Assembly (NCBI GenBank): GCA_964608095.1
Contig: CAZSMK010000082.1
Location: forward strand, 1-55,811
Length of the DNA stretch: 55,811 nt
Direction: 5' to 3'
Source: CAZSMK01 sp964608095
GTDB taxonomy: Bacteria; Sumerlaeota; Sumerlaeia; MWCT01; JAGHBZ01
Below, in pieces: positions 8,464 to 16,123 of this stretch. A program made the translations under genes and the position numbers. A model generated the notes under the pieces. The model was not told where the DNA came from. It did not search any database and saw only the letters and a list, made by a program, of their open reading frames with translations. Position 1 is the first letter of the stretch. Every line of letters starts with the position of its first letter.

Positions 8464-9456
8464 CTATTCGGGTTGAATCAACAGTGAATCCAGGAGAATT
8501 TTTTCGAGACTCTTTTTCTTTTTAACCTTTTCCTCTTTCACCTCTTTCTCAGGAGAACATTCCTCCATCTTGAACCGTGCACTCACCGGGTAATGATCCG
8601 ATGCCTTCAACATGGTTTCATAATCGTATGGACGAACAACTTCAATGCTTCCCTCTACATACTCGTCATACATATTGTGATTTAGGAGAATATAGTCGAG
8701 GGTAATATCGCTGTAAAGTTTGGTAATGGGATGACCGACATCTTCGAGAAGATCGATGTACTCTATGCCTTTCTCCGGTTCAGTCCAGCGTTTCATCTCC
8801 GGCGTTCCCGGCACTGCATTGAAATCTCCTATCACGGCGATATTGAGCGACGGATTTCGCACTGTAAACCGCTCGATCTGATCACGCAAAAAGTCGATCT
8901 GCCCTAACCGCCATCCGACGTTCCTCTCGCCACGTCCACCTGCCTTGAAATGGTTCACCGAAAGCAGAAAGGCGTAATCTTCCGACGGATAGACCTCGAC
9001 CAGCAACATACGGTGATTGGTCAGACTCGTTGCCTCATCCATTCCCTCAATCGGTGTACTGATGGTCTTGAAACTCGTCATGGGACCAAGCGGAAAACGG
9101 CTCAGTACCGCGATGTTCTGATACCAGGTGTCGTGATCAACGGAGACGATATAGTTGTAGTTCATCTGAGGAAAATGTGTTGCGGCGAGGCGTTCCATAA
9201 AAGCCCCGCTCTCGACTTCCTGCACTGCGAGCACATCCGCGTCAATGGTCAGCACAAGTGACGTGATCAGGTCGATTTCGTAATCGCTTCGCGCCTTGAC
9301 GTGCTCATCCGGTGAGTATGGATTGTCGTACTCGTCGACAAAGTTTCGCATATTCCACGTCGCAATAGTAAACTCGTCCGCGGAGACGGGTATTCTTATT
9401 GTTGCGGCAAGGAGAATAAATCCCCATAACAATTTATCAAAAAGAAATTTCTTCAT
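8464..9456 (-). CDS. Secreted endonuclease/exonuclease/phosphatase-family protein
   Basis: EEP-superfamily metal-dependent phosphoesterase of 330 residues with a signal peptide (MKKFLFDKLLWGFILLAATI, cleavage near SADEF). The fold's sequence landmarks appear in order: TIATWNMRN (Asn35), VLAVQEVES (Glu80, metal ligand), VNHFKAGG, VIGDFNAVPG (the Asp/Asn pair) and SDHYPVSARF (the Asp-His catalytic pair). All catalytic elements are present, so it should be active outside the cytoplasm, either as a nuclease or on a lipid or inositol phosphate; the family does not allow a choice. The C-terminal ~40 residues (rich in Glu and Lys) are extra. It is convergent with the glycosyltransferase at 7206 and has no operon partner. 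Confidence 0.85.
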   Translation of the reverse strand: MKKFLFDKLLWGFILLAATIRIPVSADEFTIATWNMRNFVDEYDNPYSPDEHVKARSDYEIDLITSLVLTIDADVLAVQEVESGAFMERLAATHFPQMNYNYIVSVDHDTWYQNIAVLSRFPLGPMTSFKTISTPIEGMDEATSLTNHRMLLVEVYPSEDYAFLLSVNHFKAGGRGERNVGWRLGQIDFLRDQIERFTVRNPSLNIAVIGDFNAVPGTPEMKRWTEPEKGIEYIDLLEDVGHPITKLYSDITLDYILLNHNMYDEYVEGSIEVVRPYDYETMLKASDHYPVSARFKMEECSPEKEVKEEKVKKKKSLEKILLDSLLIQPE

Positions 9457-9603
9457 GAACAGGCGCTCTCTGTCGTCACATCAGATGCCATTGTACCCTC
9501 ATGAGTATACTTTTTTGCAAGAAGAGAAGGATTTTCTACAAAGGTGTAGCGATAGATTTTCTGTTTATCCTCTGAAGAAGATCAATCTGTCCTTTTATCT
9601 GTT

Positions 9604-9623
9604 ATTCCCGCGCAGACGGGAAT
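9604..9623. repeat. REP-like palindrome, copy 1
   Basis: ATTCCCG and CGGGAAT arms (7 bp, perfect) around the loop CGCAGA, followed by TCC. The same unit, with one G-T change, recurs at 15781-15800. It matches the general 'ATTCCCG...CGGGAATCC' class of extragenic palindromes. Confidence 0.75.
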
Positions 9624-9636
9624 CCAATTCTTCTCC

Positions 9637-9652
9637 GCATGCCTGAGCGTGC
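9637..9652. repeat. GCATGC-type hairpin module
   Basis: GCATGC-CTGA-GCGTGC, followed by a GCGCAC tail. The same module with varying 4-base loops is found at 15955, 25186, 25261, 25345, 46261 and 46334, always in gene-free DNA. Confidence 0.6.
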
Positions 9653-9746
9653 GCGCACAAAAGAGCACGGACGAGCACAGACGAGCACGGAAATCGAAAT
9701 CGCTTCGCACGCGCGAGCGTACGCGCAGTCGGTTGTTTTTTTTGAA

Positions 9747-9780
9747 GTAGGCTCGTTCGCGCTCGAACGACCCCCCCGGC
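9747..9780. repeat. Dispersed 34-base motif, copy 1
   Basis: Begins GTAGGCTCGTTCG and contains CGAACGACCC, so TCGTTCG/CGAACGA form a 7-bp stem with a CGCT loop. A diverged copy with the same layout, preceded by a similar T-run, is at 42719-42750. Confidence 0.55.
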
Positions 9781-9941
9781 TATGAGTTAATCTTTCCTTA
9801 TCTGTCCTATCCGACTGATCGGTCCAATCAGTCCGATGCAAAAGCGGAGAAAAGACGATTCTCTATCAAAGGTCCACATGAGGCGAAGAAAAAACTCAAA
9901 AGAAGCGTAATCTTTAAGGTTTGAGAGGTTGTCCCACAATT

Positions 9942-9966
9942 CAAAAAACCAATACTTGGTTTTTTG
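9942..9966. terminator. Perfect 10-bp hairpin, possible bidirectional terminator
   Basis: CAAAAAACCA (9942-9951), loop ATACT, TGGTTTTTTG (9957-9966). The stem is perfect, and its A/T ends would give a U-tract in both directions. It has only a short GC core (ACC/GGT), so termination would be weak. It could instead be the tip of an unrelated repeat. Confidence 0.35.
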
Positions 9967-10087
9967 GGAAGAGACGTTGCTTATGGCTGCGAAGCAGACC
10001 TCGCCTCTATAAGTGCAGATGCGCCTGCACAGTCCAAATGAAATTATCGGATAGTCTCTTTGACCCCGAAAATCTTACTTCTTTTTG

Positions 10088-10132
10088 CCGGTAGATTCCC
10101 GAAGGGTTTCATTCTTGCACGAATCTCACCGG
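10088..10132. promoter_or_regulatory. Inverted repeat upstream of the sigma-54 response-regulator gene
   Basis: CCGGT-A-GATTC (10088-10098) pairs with GAATC-TC-ACCGG (10121-10132) across a 22-base spacer. This is a possible operator or attenuator hairpin ending 72 bases before the start at 10205. It is overlapped by TATACT at 10133-10138, a good -10-like hexamer without an obvious -35. Function inferred from position only. Confidence 0.3.
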
Positions 10133-10204
10133 TATACTATCAGACTTGACCCATTGCGTGATTCAAAGTAAGGTAATGTATTATCAAATGTACAAACTCC
10201 AACT

Positions 10205-11638
10205 ATGAAAAATACAGATCAAACAATAGAAGCGATAGATAAGGTCTATAAAGGCAGCATCGTGGTCATTGACGATGAGCCCGATATGTGCACGGTTCTG
10301 ACGAAATCATTGAACATCGAGGGATACCACGTCACCTCGTTTACGAATCCCCTCAAGGCACTTGACTATATCCAGAAATACAAACCCGATGTCGTTCTCA
10401 CTGACATTAGAATGGACGAACTCAATGGTATGGAGGTTCTCAAGCGTATCAAGGAGCAGGATCAGACCATTGCAGTGGTCATGATTACGGCATTCGGCAC
10501 TATCGAGAATGCTATCGAGGCGATGAAACGTGGTGCGTTTCATTATCTCCGAAAACCATTCAAGCGAAACGAGGTAATCGCCGTAGTAGAGAAAGCGATT
10601 GAATTCAAACGTCTCGGTGAGGAGAACATCAGTTTCACCGAACATCTTTCACACCTCTACAAGGACGTGCAAATTATCGGTGACTCCGAGGCAATGCAAC
10701 GAATAAAGTCACTTATAAACAAGATAGCGCAGACGGATAGTTCGGTTCTCATTTATGGCGAATCGGGTACAGGTAAAGAGCTGGTGGCAAAGGCTATTCA
10801 CAATGCGAGTCCACGAGTGAACAAACGCTTCGTTGCCATCAATTGCGCAAGTATCCCGGAAACCCTGATCGAGAGCGAACTTTTCGGGTACGAGAAAGGC
10901 GCGTTCACCGGTGCGGTGAAGATGAAGATGGGCCTTATCGAGGTAGCCAATTCCGGCACTTTGTTTTTAGATGAGATCGGCGATCTACCCACCAACCTTC
11001 AGGCAAAAATTCTTCGGGTTTTGCAGGAACGTGAGATCCAGCGAATCGGCGGTATCAAACAGATTCCCGTTGATATACGCCTCCTTGCCGCAACCAACCG
11101 CGATTTGAAAACCGAGATGGAACAAGGAAACTTTAGACGCGACCTGTTTTATCGCCTCAACGTCATTAATATCAAAATCCCTCCACTGAGGGAACGACCC
11201 GAGGATATTCCCGCGCTTGTTGAATTCTTTCTCAAAAAATATGCACGCTCCCCTAATGCTCCCTTTCCATCCTTCTCTGGGGATGCAATGGAGGCGTTGA
11301 AACAGTATCACTGGAACGGAAACGTACGGGAGCTGGAGAACATTATCGAGCGTTTGATGGTGCTGGTCGACAAAGACGTTATTGAAGTGGAGGATTTGCC
11401 GCCGGACATTGCGGGACAAGCCAGGTTGGAACCGGGTGGTGATGCCTTTGATTACCGGTCAGCCCGGGATCATTTCGAACGACAATACCTCATCGATCTG
11501 TTAGAGCGCTGCGAAGGGAACGTGAGCGCCGCAGCCCGAATCGCCGGCTTGAGCCGACGTAACCTTTACGATAAAATCGAACGGTTCGGCATCAATGCCG
11601 ATGAGCACAAGAAAAAAACACCCGCAGAAGAAGAATAA
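10205..11638 (+). CDS. Sigma-54-dependent response regulator (NtrC family)
   Basis: Three domains. A receiver (residues ~18-130) has the acidic pair in VVIDDEP and phospho-acceptor Asp67 in LTDIRMD. A sigma-54 AAA+ domain (~155-395) has Walker A GESGTGKE at 185-192, the sigma-54-contacting GAFTGA at 232-237 and Walker B LFLDEIGDLP. A C-terminal Fis-type helix-turn-helix contains NVSAAARIAGLSRRNLYDKI. At 477 residues it is full length and all key residues are present. It activates transcription from -24/-12 promoters when phosphorylated. No histidine kinase is nearby, so the signal is unknown. The ATG at 10205 lacks a clear ribosome site. A second, different NtrC-type regulator lies 1 kb downstream on the other strand. 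Confidence 0.92.
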   Translation: MKNTDQTIEAIDKVYKGSIVVIDDEPDMCTVLTKSLNIEGYHVTSFTNPLKALDYIQKYKPDVVLTDIRMDELNGMEVLKRIKEQDQTIAVVMITAFGTIENAIEAMKRGAFHYLRKPFKRNEVIAVVEKAIEFKRLGEENISFTEHLSHLYKDVQIIGDSEAMQRIKSLINKIAQTDSSVLIYGESGTGKELVAKAIHNASPRVNKRFVAINCASIPETLIESELFGYEKGAFTGAVKMKMGLIEVANSGTLFLDEIGDLPTNLQAKILRVLQEREIQRIGGIKQIPVDIRLLAATNRDLKTEMEQGNFRRDLFYRLNVINIKIPPLRERPEDIPALVEFFLKKYARSPNAPFPSFSGDAMEALKQYHWNGNVRELENIIERLMVLVDKDVIEVEDLPPDIAGQARLEPGGDAFDYRSARDHFERQYLIDLLERCEGNVSAAARIAGLSRRNLYDKIERFGINADEHKKKTPAEEE

Positions 11639-11677
11639 TTTGCAAAAGGTTTTTCCCCCTCTTGTCAACCGGATCCC

Positions 11678-12502
11678 CTATTTCTTATTCTTCCCTATTT
11701 CGCCTGTCTGCTTTCGGTATCTTTCCCAGATAGCGGCCAGCGTTTCTGCTGAACCGGCTGAAATTTTTATATCCACCACGTTCGATACTTCGCTTGTACC
11801 GGGATTTATTTCTACTGTTTTGGAACCGTGCATCCTGGCGCTCAACACCGGCTGGGAAATGTAATAAAAGAAACTCGTGGTTCCTACAGAAAAGATAATG
11901 TCGAAACCGCGCTCAAGCTCATACGAGAGGATTCTGAGTTTCTCTGCCGGCAGTAACTCACCGAACAAGACGACATCAGGTCGAACGATGGCGTTACACT
12001 TAGGGCAAAGCGGTGGGACTTCCAATCCGGCATAATTCTCCACCGTAGTGCGATAGTCGCACTCCGTACATGCCAGGTCATAGATATATCCATGAATATC
12101 TATCACGTTTTTTGAACCTGCTTTATGATGTAATCCATCGATGTTTTGCGTCAGTATCCACACGCGGTCGAAATGCTTCTCCATTTCAGCGATTACTTGA
12201 TGTCCTCGGTTAGGCACCGCACTGCGACATCTCTCTTCCATATCGTAGAGATGTCTCCATGTCACGTTGGGAAGCGATTCCATAATTTGACCTGAAAGCG
12301 CAACCTCGATTGGCATCCCACTCTCGGCATCGGTCTCATTGTAAAGACCACCGACGCCCCGATAGGTGGGCAGTCCTGAATCCGCCGAAATACCCGCTCC
12401 CGTTATGAAGAGGATATCGTTACACGTCTTCAGAATCTCAACAACGCAGTCTACTTTTTCTAATTCAGACGGAGGTAACGACACGAAACTCCCTTTTCTC
12501 AC
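11678..12502 (-). CDS. cobB: Sir2-family NAD-dependent protein deacylase
   Basis: Removes acyl groups from protein lysines, consuming NAD and releasing nicotinamide and O-acyl-ADP-ribose. The NAD site is TGAGISADSGLPTYRG (residues 34-49); TQNIDGLHHKAG follows at 118-129; the catalytic His is 137 in IDIHG. The zinc module has four cysteines (Cys145, Cys148, Cys166, Cys169), followed by the VRPDVVLFGE segment. At 274 residues it is a complete bacterial sirtuin with a short N-terminal extension. The likely start is GTG at 12502; no nearer ATG preserves the fold. It is convergent with the regulator gene at 10205, 39 bases between their stops. It may act on acetylated metabolic enzymes, but targets are unknown. 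Confidence 0.9.
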   Translation of the reverse strand: MRKGSFVSLPPSELEKVDCVVEILKTCNDILFITGAGISADSGLPTYRGVGGLYNETDAESGMPIEVALSGQIMESLPNVTWRHLYDMEERCRSAVPNRGHQVIAEMEKHFDRVWILTQNIDGLHHKAGSKNVIDIHGYIYDLACTECDYRTTVENYAGLEVPPLCPKCNAIVRPDVVLFGELLPAEKLRILSYELERGFDIIFSVGTTSFFYYISQPVLSARMHGSKTVEINPGTSEVSNVVDIKISAGSAETLAAIWERYRKQTGEIGKNKK

Positions 12503-12652
12503 GGATTGATTGCTTTGAATGTATCAACTTTATTCTGAGTCATTCATAATCACGCTGTCAATGTCGATCCAAAAATCTTATTTCCGCTATCAAAGCTTGT
12601 ATAGGCACTATTCACATAGAGATATGGATTGGAATACGATGAAGGGGCAGGA

Positions 12653-14062
12653 TTAACGATTTACACGCCAGGAGGGGTGCGTGATACCGTACTTGCGTAT
12701 CCTGTTGTGCATTCTGTCAACGGAAATACCGAGCAGATTCGCAGCCTCTTTCTGGTTCCAGTTCGCCTTCTCGAGCGCCTTGAGTACAATCTCTTTTTCA
12801 ACGTCATCAATGCGAATACCCTCTTCAGGGATGTTGATGAGAGGTTGACTCGTTTCTTTTTCGCTTAACTGGACGCCGCATTGCAATATTTCGTCCTTGT
12901 CGATCTCGGCTTTTTTTGAACGAATTACCAGTCGCTCAACGATATTCTTCAACTCCCTTACATTGCCGTACCAGGGATATTGTTTTAATTCATACAGTGC
13001 GTCGGTGGTGAACTTTTTCAAGGGGCGGTTGTACTTTTCACAATAGTGTCTGAGGAAAAACAATGCAAGAACCGGGATGTCTTCACTGCGTTCACGCAAC
13101 GGTGGGATATATATTGGAAAGACGCTTATTCGAAAGAAGAGGTCCTGTCGAAACTTCCCTTCATCAACCATTTTTTTGAGGTCGCGGTTGGTGGCGAAGA
13201 TGAGCCGACACTTGACCTGGATGGGACGCGAACCGCCTAAGCGGGTAAATTCGAGCGTTTCGATGACGCGCAAAAGTTTCGCCTGTGAATCCGGCGATAA
13301 ATCGCCGACTTCGTCGAATAGAAGCGTGCCGTTATGAACAAGTTCGAATTTCCCCCGCCTGAGCGAGTGGGCATCGGTAAATGCACCTTTTTCGTGACCG
13401 AACAACTCCGCCTGGAACATGTTTTCTTCAGGTAATGCGGCACAATTGAGATCTATAAAGGGACCGTTGCGAAACACACCTGTGCGGTGTATCGCGCGCG
13501 CAACCAGCTCTTTGCCCACACCGGTTTCTCCCATGATAAGCACCGGGATTTCGAGTTGCGATACCTCCACGATCTCCTGTTTAATTTTTTTGATAGCGGC
13601 GCTCTGACCGACGATCTCGCCGAACTCGGTAGCACGGGCGAGCTGGTCACGTAAAAAACGGTTCTCGTTGAGCAATCTGTTCTGTTCGAGTACCCGGAGC
13701 AGGCGCATTACGATTTCCCGCCGTTCGCTCTCTTTCGTTATATAGTCTGCGGCACCGAGGCGCATCGCCTCGACTGCCACCGAGATGTCGTTCACGGACG
13801 TCAACATTACCATCGGCATAGCGGGGTCGATCTCGGACTCGTCCTTGCTCTTTATTCGGCGCAAAATCTCGACACCATCACTGTCAGGCATTTTGATGTC
13901 AAGAATCGCCAGATCGTAGAACTTTTCACGTAACCGCTGAAGTCCTTCTTTCCCTCCCTCTGCGATGTCCACGGCAAAGCCTTCGAGCTCCAGATTCTTC
14001 TTCAGGCGTTTTGCATATACCAGATCGTCTTCTATAATAAGGATATGTTGTTTCTCTTCCAT
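12653..14062 (-). CDS. Sigma-54-dependent response regulator with GAFTDA loop
   Basis: Receiver, AAA+ and Fis-type helix-turn-helix, 469 residues from the ATG at 14062. An in-frame GTG five codons upstream is possible, but the AGGTGA ribosome-site-like sequence lies over it, which favours the ATG. Phospho-acceptor Asp55 is in LAILDIKMPD, Walker A GETGVGKE at 178-185, and Walker B LLFDEVGDLSP. The sigma-54 contact loop reads GAFTDA (226-231) rather than GAFTGA; this variant occurs in other NtrC-type proteins and does not by itself mean loss of function. The C-terminal WNQKEAANLLGISVDRMHNRI is the DNA-binding helix pair. It is an orphan, with no kinase adjacent. It lies downstream of speB on the same strand, about 120 bases apart, so a link to polyamine genes is possible but unproven. 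Confidence 0.9.
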   Translation of the reverse strand: MEEKQHILIIEDDLVYAKRLKKNLELEGFAVDIAEGGKEGLQRLREKFYDLAILDIKMPDSDGVEILRRIKSKDESEIDPAMPMVMLTSVNDISVAVEAMRLGAADYITKESERREIVMRLLRVLEQNRLLNENRFLRDQLARATEFGEIVGQSAAIKKIKQEIVEVSQLEIPVLIMGETGVGKELVARAIHRTGVFRNGPFIDLNCAALPEENMFQAELFGHEKGAFTDAHSLRRGKFELVHNGTLLFDEVGDLSPDSQAKLLRVIETLEFTRLGGSRPIQVKCRLIFATNRDLKKMVDEGKFRQDLFFRISVFPIYIPPLRERSEDIPVLALFFLRHYCEKYNRPLKKFTTDALYELKQYPWYGNVRELKNIVERLVIRSKKAEIDKDEILQCGVQLSEKETSQPLINIPEEGIRIDDVEKEIVLKALEKANWNQKEAANLLGISVDRMHNRIRKYGITHPSWRVNR

Positions 14063-14184
14063 AGGTTTCGGTTTCACCTGATATAAACAACTCTAAGGAA
14101 CAGAGGGTTTGAAGTCAAATCGTAGATTGTGCCAGGGCGAAAAAAGCGGATCTATAAGGGTAAATAAAAGTTTCTGCCACACGA

Positions 14185-15093
14185 TTATGACCGTGCATGA
14201 GTGATATAGGCGATAAGTTTGTAAATCAAACGAGCGACAAGCACATTGGGAGCAACCAGGGCGGGTAAAGGACTCAACTCCGTAACATCACATCCCATTA
14301 TTTCACGTGAGAGAATTACGGTCCGTAAAATTCTCAGCAATTGATACCACCCCATTCCGCCGGGTTCCGGTGTGCCTGTAGCGGGCATAATAGAAGGATC
14401 AAGCACGTCAACATCGATGCTTAAATAAATTCTGTCGGGCAGGAGACCGAGCAGATGGGTGATAAAAGCCTCGGTGGAATCGGAATTGATTTGCCACATG
14501 GTGATCTGGTCTATCAATTTATTTTGCCGTGCGAATTCAACCTCGCCGCGCGTCATCGACCTCAATCCTACCTGAACGATAGGAATCCTCATATCGTTGA
14601 TTCTTCGTGCAACACAGGCATGGCTGTACTGGTATCCCTGGTACGAGCTGCGGAGGTCGGCATGTGCATCAAATTGAAGCACGGCGAAGTTTTTAAGATT
14701 TACGGGACGTCTCTTTTTTAATGCGCTGATTAAGCCGAGGGCAACGGTATGTTCACCTCCCATTATGATGGGAATTTTCCCTTCCTTAAGAAGTCTCAAA
14801 CACGGTTCTTCTATCTTCTTCAGCATCTCAGGAAAGTTACCTATCACCGGTTCAATAGCAGGTAGCGTCTGGATTCCTCGTGTATACGGTTCTGATTCTA
14901 TCTCCTCGTCATATAATTCAATCTGGGAAGACGCTTCAATAACCGCACGAGGCGCAAAACGAGCTCCCGGAACATACGATGAAGTCTGATCATAAGGCAC
15001 TGGAACAATCGCAAATTGTGCGTTCGCAGGGCTACTGAATTTCTCCGGTAAGCCAAGGAAACGTGTCGGAAATGTTATGTCCATTTCACTCAT
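14185..15093 (-). CDS. speB: Agmatinase / ureohydrolase family
   Basis: Mn-dependent ureohydrolase converting agmatine to putrescine and urea. The manganese-binding elements are GGEHTVALG (His), QFDAHADLR (Asp-His-Asp) and LSIDVDVLDPS (Asp-x-Asp). The substrate-site segment SHACVARRI and the C-terminal TGTPEPGGMGW are also present. Length 302-304 residues, normal for the family. Start chosen as ATG at 15093; an in-frame TTG lies two codons upstream, and neither has a good ribosome site. It starts 28 bases after the stop of the pyruvoyl arginine decarboxylase gene, which makes its substrate, so the two form an operon. Since spermidine synthase is also nearby, an aminopropylagmatine route (as known in Thermus) cannot be excluded. 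Confidence 0.9.
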   Translation of the reverse strand: MSEMDITFPTRFLGLPEKFSSPANAQFAIVPVPYDQTSSYVPGARFAPRAVIEASSQIELYDEEIESEPYTRGIQTLPAIEPVIGNFPEMLKKIEEPCLRLLKEGKIPIIMGGEHTVALGLISALKKRRPVNLKNFAVLQFDAHADLRSSYQGYQYSHACVARRINDMRIPIVQVGLRSMTRGEVEFARQNKLIDQITMWQINSDSTEAFITHLLGLLPDRIYLSIDVDVLDPSIMPATGTPEPGGMGWYQLLRILRTVILSREIMGCDVTELSPLPALVAPNVLVARLIYKLIAYITHARS

Positions 15094-15121
15094 GTTCAAT
15101 CAATGTTTAAAAAGTTTTGTA

Positions 15122-15667
15122 TCAAGGTACGAACACGGCAGCCGCAAGTACGGTAGTCCAGCGTCCTTTTTCATCGCCAAGCGCAATCTGGGATATGTTG
15201 TCGGTATGTACGATTTCGTCCGAGATTCGCCATATCCCTTTTCGTTCATCCCACGATTCATCAGGATCGAACCTCGCACCCAGAATCGTCGCCAGCATAT
15301 ACGCGGCGGCATCTTCCGCATAATCTCCCGCCTGCTGCGCCTTCTTCCCGAATCCATGATATTCCGAAACATAACCATACCGATCGTTATCACGTGGCAT
15401 TGCCAGCCCTATGCTTGCCGCGATTCGACGGTATGGCTCGGAAGTATCATTTCTGCTCAAGACGCAGTGGATAATCTGACCTGCCTTGAGAAGCCGAACA
15501 CCTCTCGACCGTGGGATTAATTTACAATTAGGCGGCAGAATGCTGGACACACTGACGAGGTTGAACTGTGAAATCTTTGCGTCGCGAAGCGCCATCTCAA
15601 AACTTGCCAGCTTGTCCTTGGAAACCCCGACTCCTTTTGTCAGGAACACTTTACTTGGTATATACAT
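15122..15667 (-). CDS. pdaD: Pyruvoyl-dependent arginine decarboxylase
   Basis: Decarboxylates arginine to agmatine using a pyruvoyl group produced by self-cleavage of the proenzyme. The cleavage site is visible as VSVSSILPP, with the Ser-Ser bond at residues 41-42, as in the archaeal enzyme. Other family features are KGVGVSKDKLASFE at 11-24, the conserved Glu in YVSEYHGFG, and YAEDAAAYMLATILG. Length 181 residues, typical. Because the enzyme needs no PLP, it is common in archaea, Chlamydiae and some anaerobic bacteria. ATG at 15667 has only a weak purine stretch upstream. It is the first gene of a two-gene operon with speB. Confidence 0.93.
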   Translation of the reverse strand: MYIPSKVFLTKGVGVSKDKLASFEMALRDAKISQFNLVSVSSILPPNCKLIPRSRGVRLLKAGQIIHCVLSRNDTSEPYRRIAASIGLAMPRDNDRYGYVSEYHGFGKKAQQAGDYAEDAAAYMLATILGARFDPDESWDERKGIWRISDEIVHTDNISQIALGDEKGRWTTVLAAAVFVP

Positions 15668-15780
15668 CAGCGTCTCATCCCTGATTGGATTTGTTGCATC
15701 TACAAAGTTAGAATTTTCAGATTATCTCCATCTGAAGTCAAATCATTTATAACTCGAACTCTCCTGCAATTCGAAGGGGC

Positions 15781-15800
15781 ATTCCCGTGCAGTTGGGAAT
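15781..15800. repeat. REP-like palindrome, copy 2
   Basis: ATTCCCG (15781-15787), loop TGCAGT, TGGGAAT (15794-15800), followed by CC. It differs from the copy at 9604 by a wobble at the stem base and in the loop. Confidence 0.7.
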
Positions 15801-15954
15801 CCGGTCCTTAATAATTTGCCCTTGCTTATAAGGGAGAAAGGCAGTTGCTAATCGATATCCCGGATAGGACGAAATAGGACATAGAGGACGGGATGGACAA
15901 TGAAAACCCCCATTTACTCGCACTCCTTGTCATTGTCGCTATCGCTATCGCTTC

Positions 15955-15970
15955 GCATGCCTTGGCATGC
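15955..15970. repeat. GCATGC-type hairpin module
   Basis: Perfect GCATGC-CTTG-GCATGC, preceded by CGCTATCGCTATCGCTTC and followed by GCGCTATGAGCGTGCGCG. Confidence 0.6.
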
Positions 15971-16123
15971 GCGCTATGAGCGTGCGCGCTATCGAAGTCG
16001 CTGTTGCTGTTTTGAGCCAATCGCTTGCACATAGTCGACTCCGCAGGCGTTTTTAAGGAATTTTTACCACATGAATAAAGCTTTCGACGATTTCATATAG
16101 AAGAGAACGATAGACGCCGTAGT

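Larger units (their letters stand above)
9457..10204. other. 748-base gene-free stretch rich in hairpins and GC-rich short repeats
   Basis: I find no credible gene here. It holds, left to right: a REP-like hairpin (9604-9623); a GCATGC-type hairpin (9637-9652); imperfect AGCACGGACG repeats (about 9665-9690); a 34-base motif also found at 42719 (9747-9780); a GACTGAT/ATCAGTC hairpin around 9810-9830; a perfect 10-bp A/T-ended hairpin (9942-9966); and an inverted repeat upstream of the response-regulator gene (10088-10132). Confidence 0.7.
15668..16123. other. 456-base gene-free stretch with REP-like and GCATGC hairpins
   Basis: No credible coding region lies between the decarboxylase and spermidine synthase genes. 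It contains the REP-like palindrome (15781-15800); a GGATAGGAC-rich tract around 15863-15895 resembling the complement of about 9795-9815; a GTCGCTATC repeat tract (15935-15950); and the GCATGC hairpin (15955-15970), followed by GAGCGTGCGCGC. The gap separates pdaD/speB from speE, so they probably use separate promoters. Confidence 0.65.

Noticed and set aside
9602..9841. Open frame crossing the repeat-rich gap
   Set aside because: It is made of REP and GC-rich repeats and has no ribosome site or homologous features.
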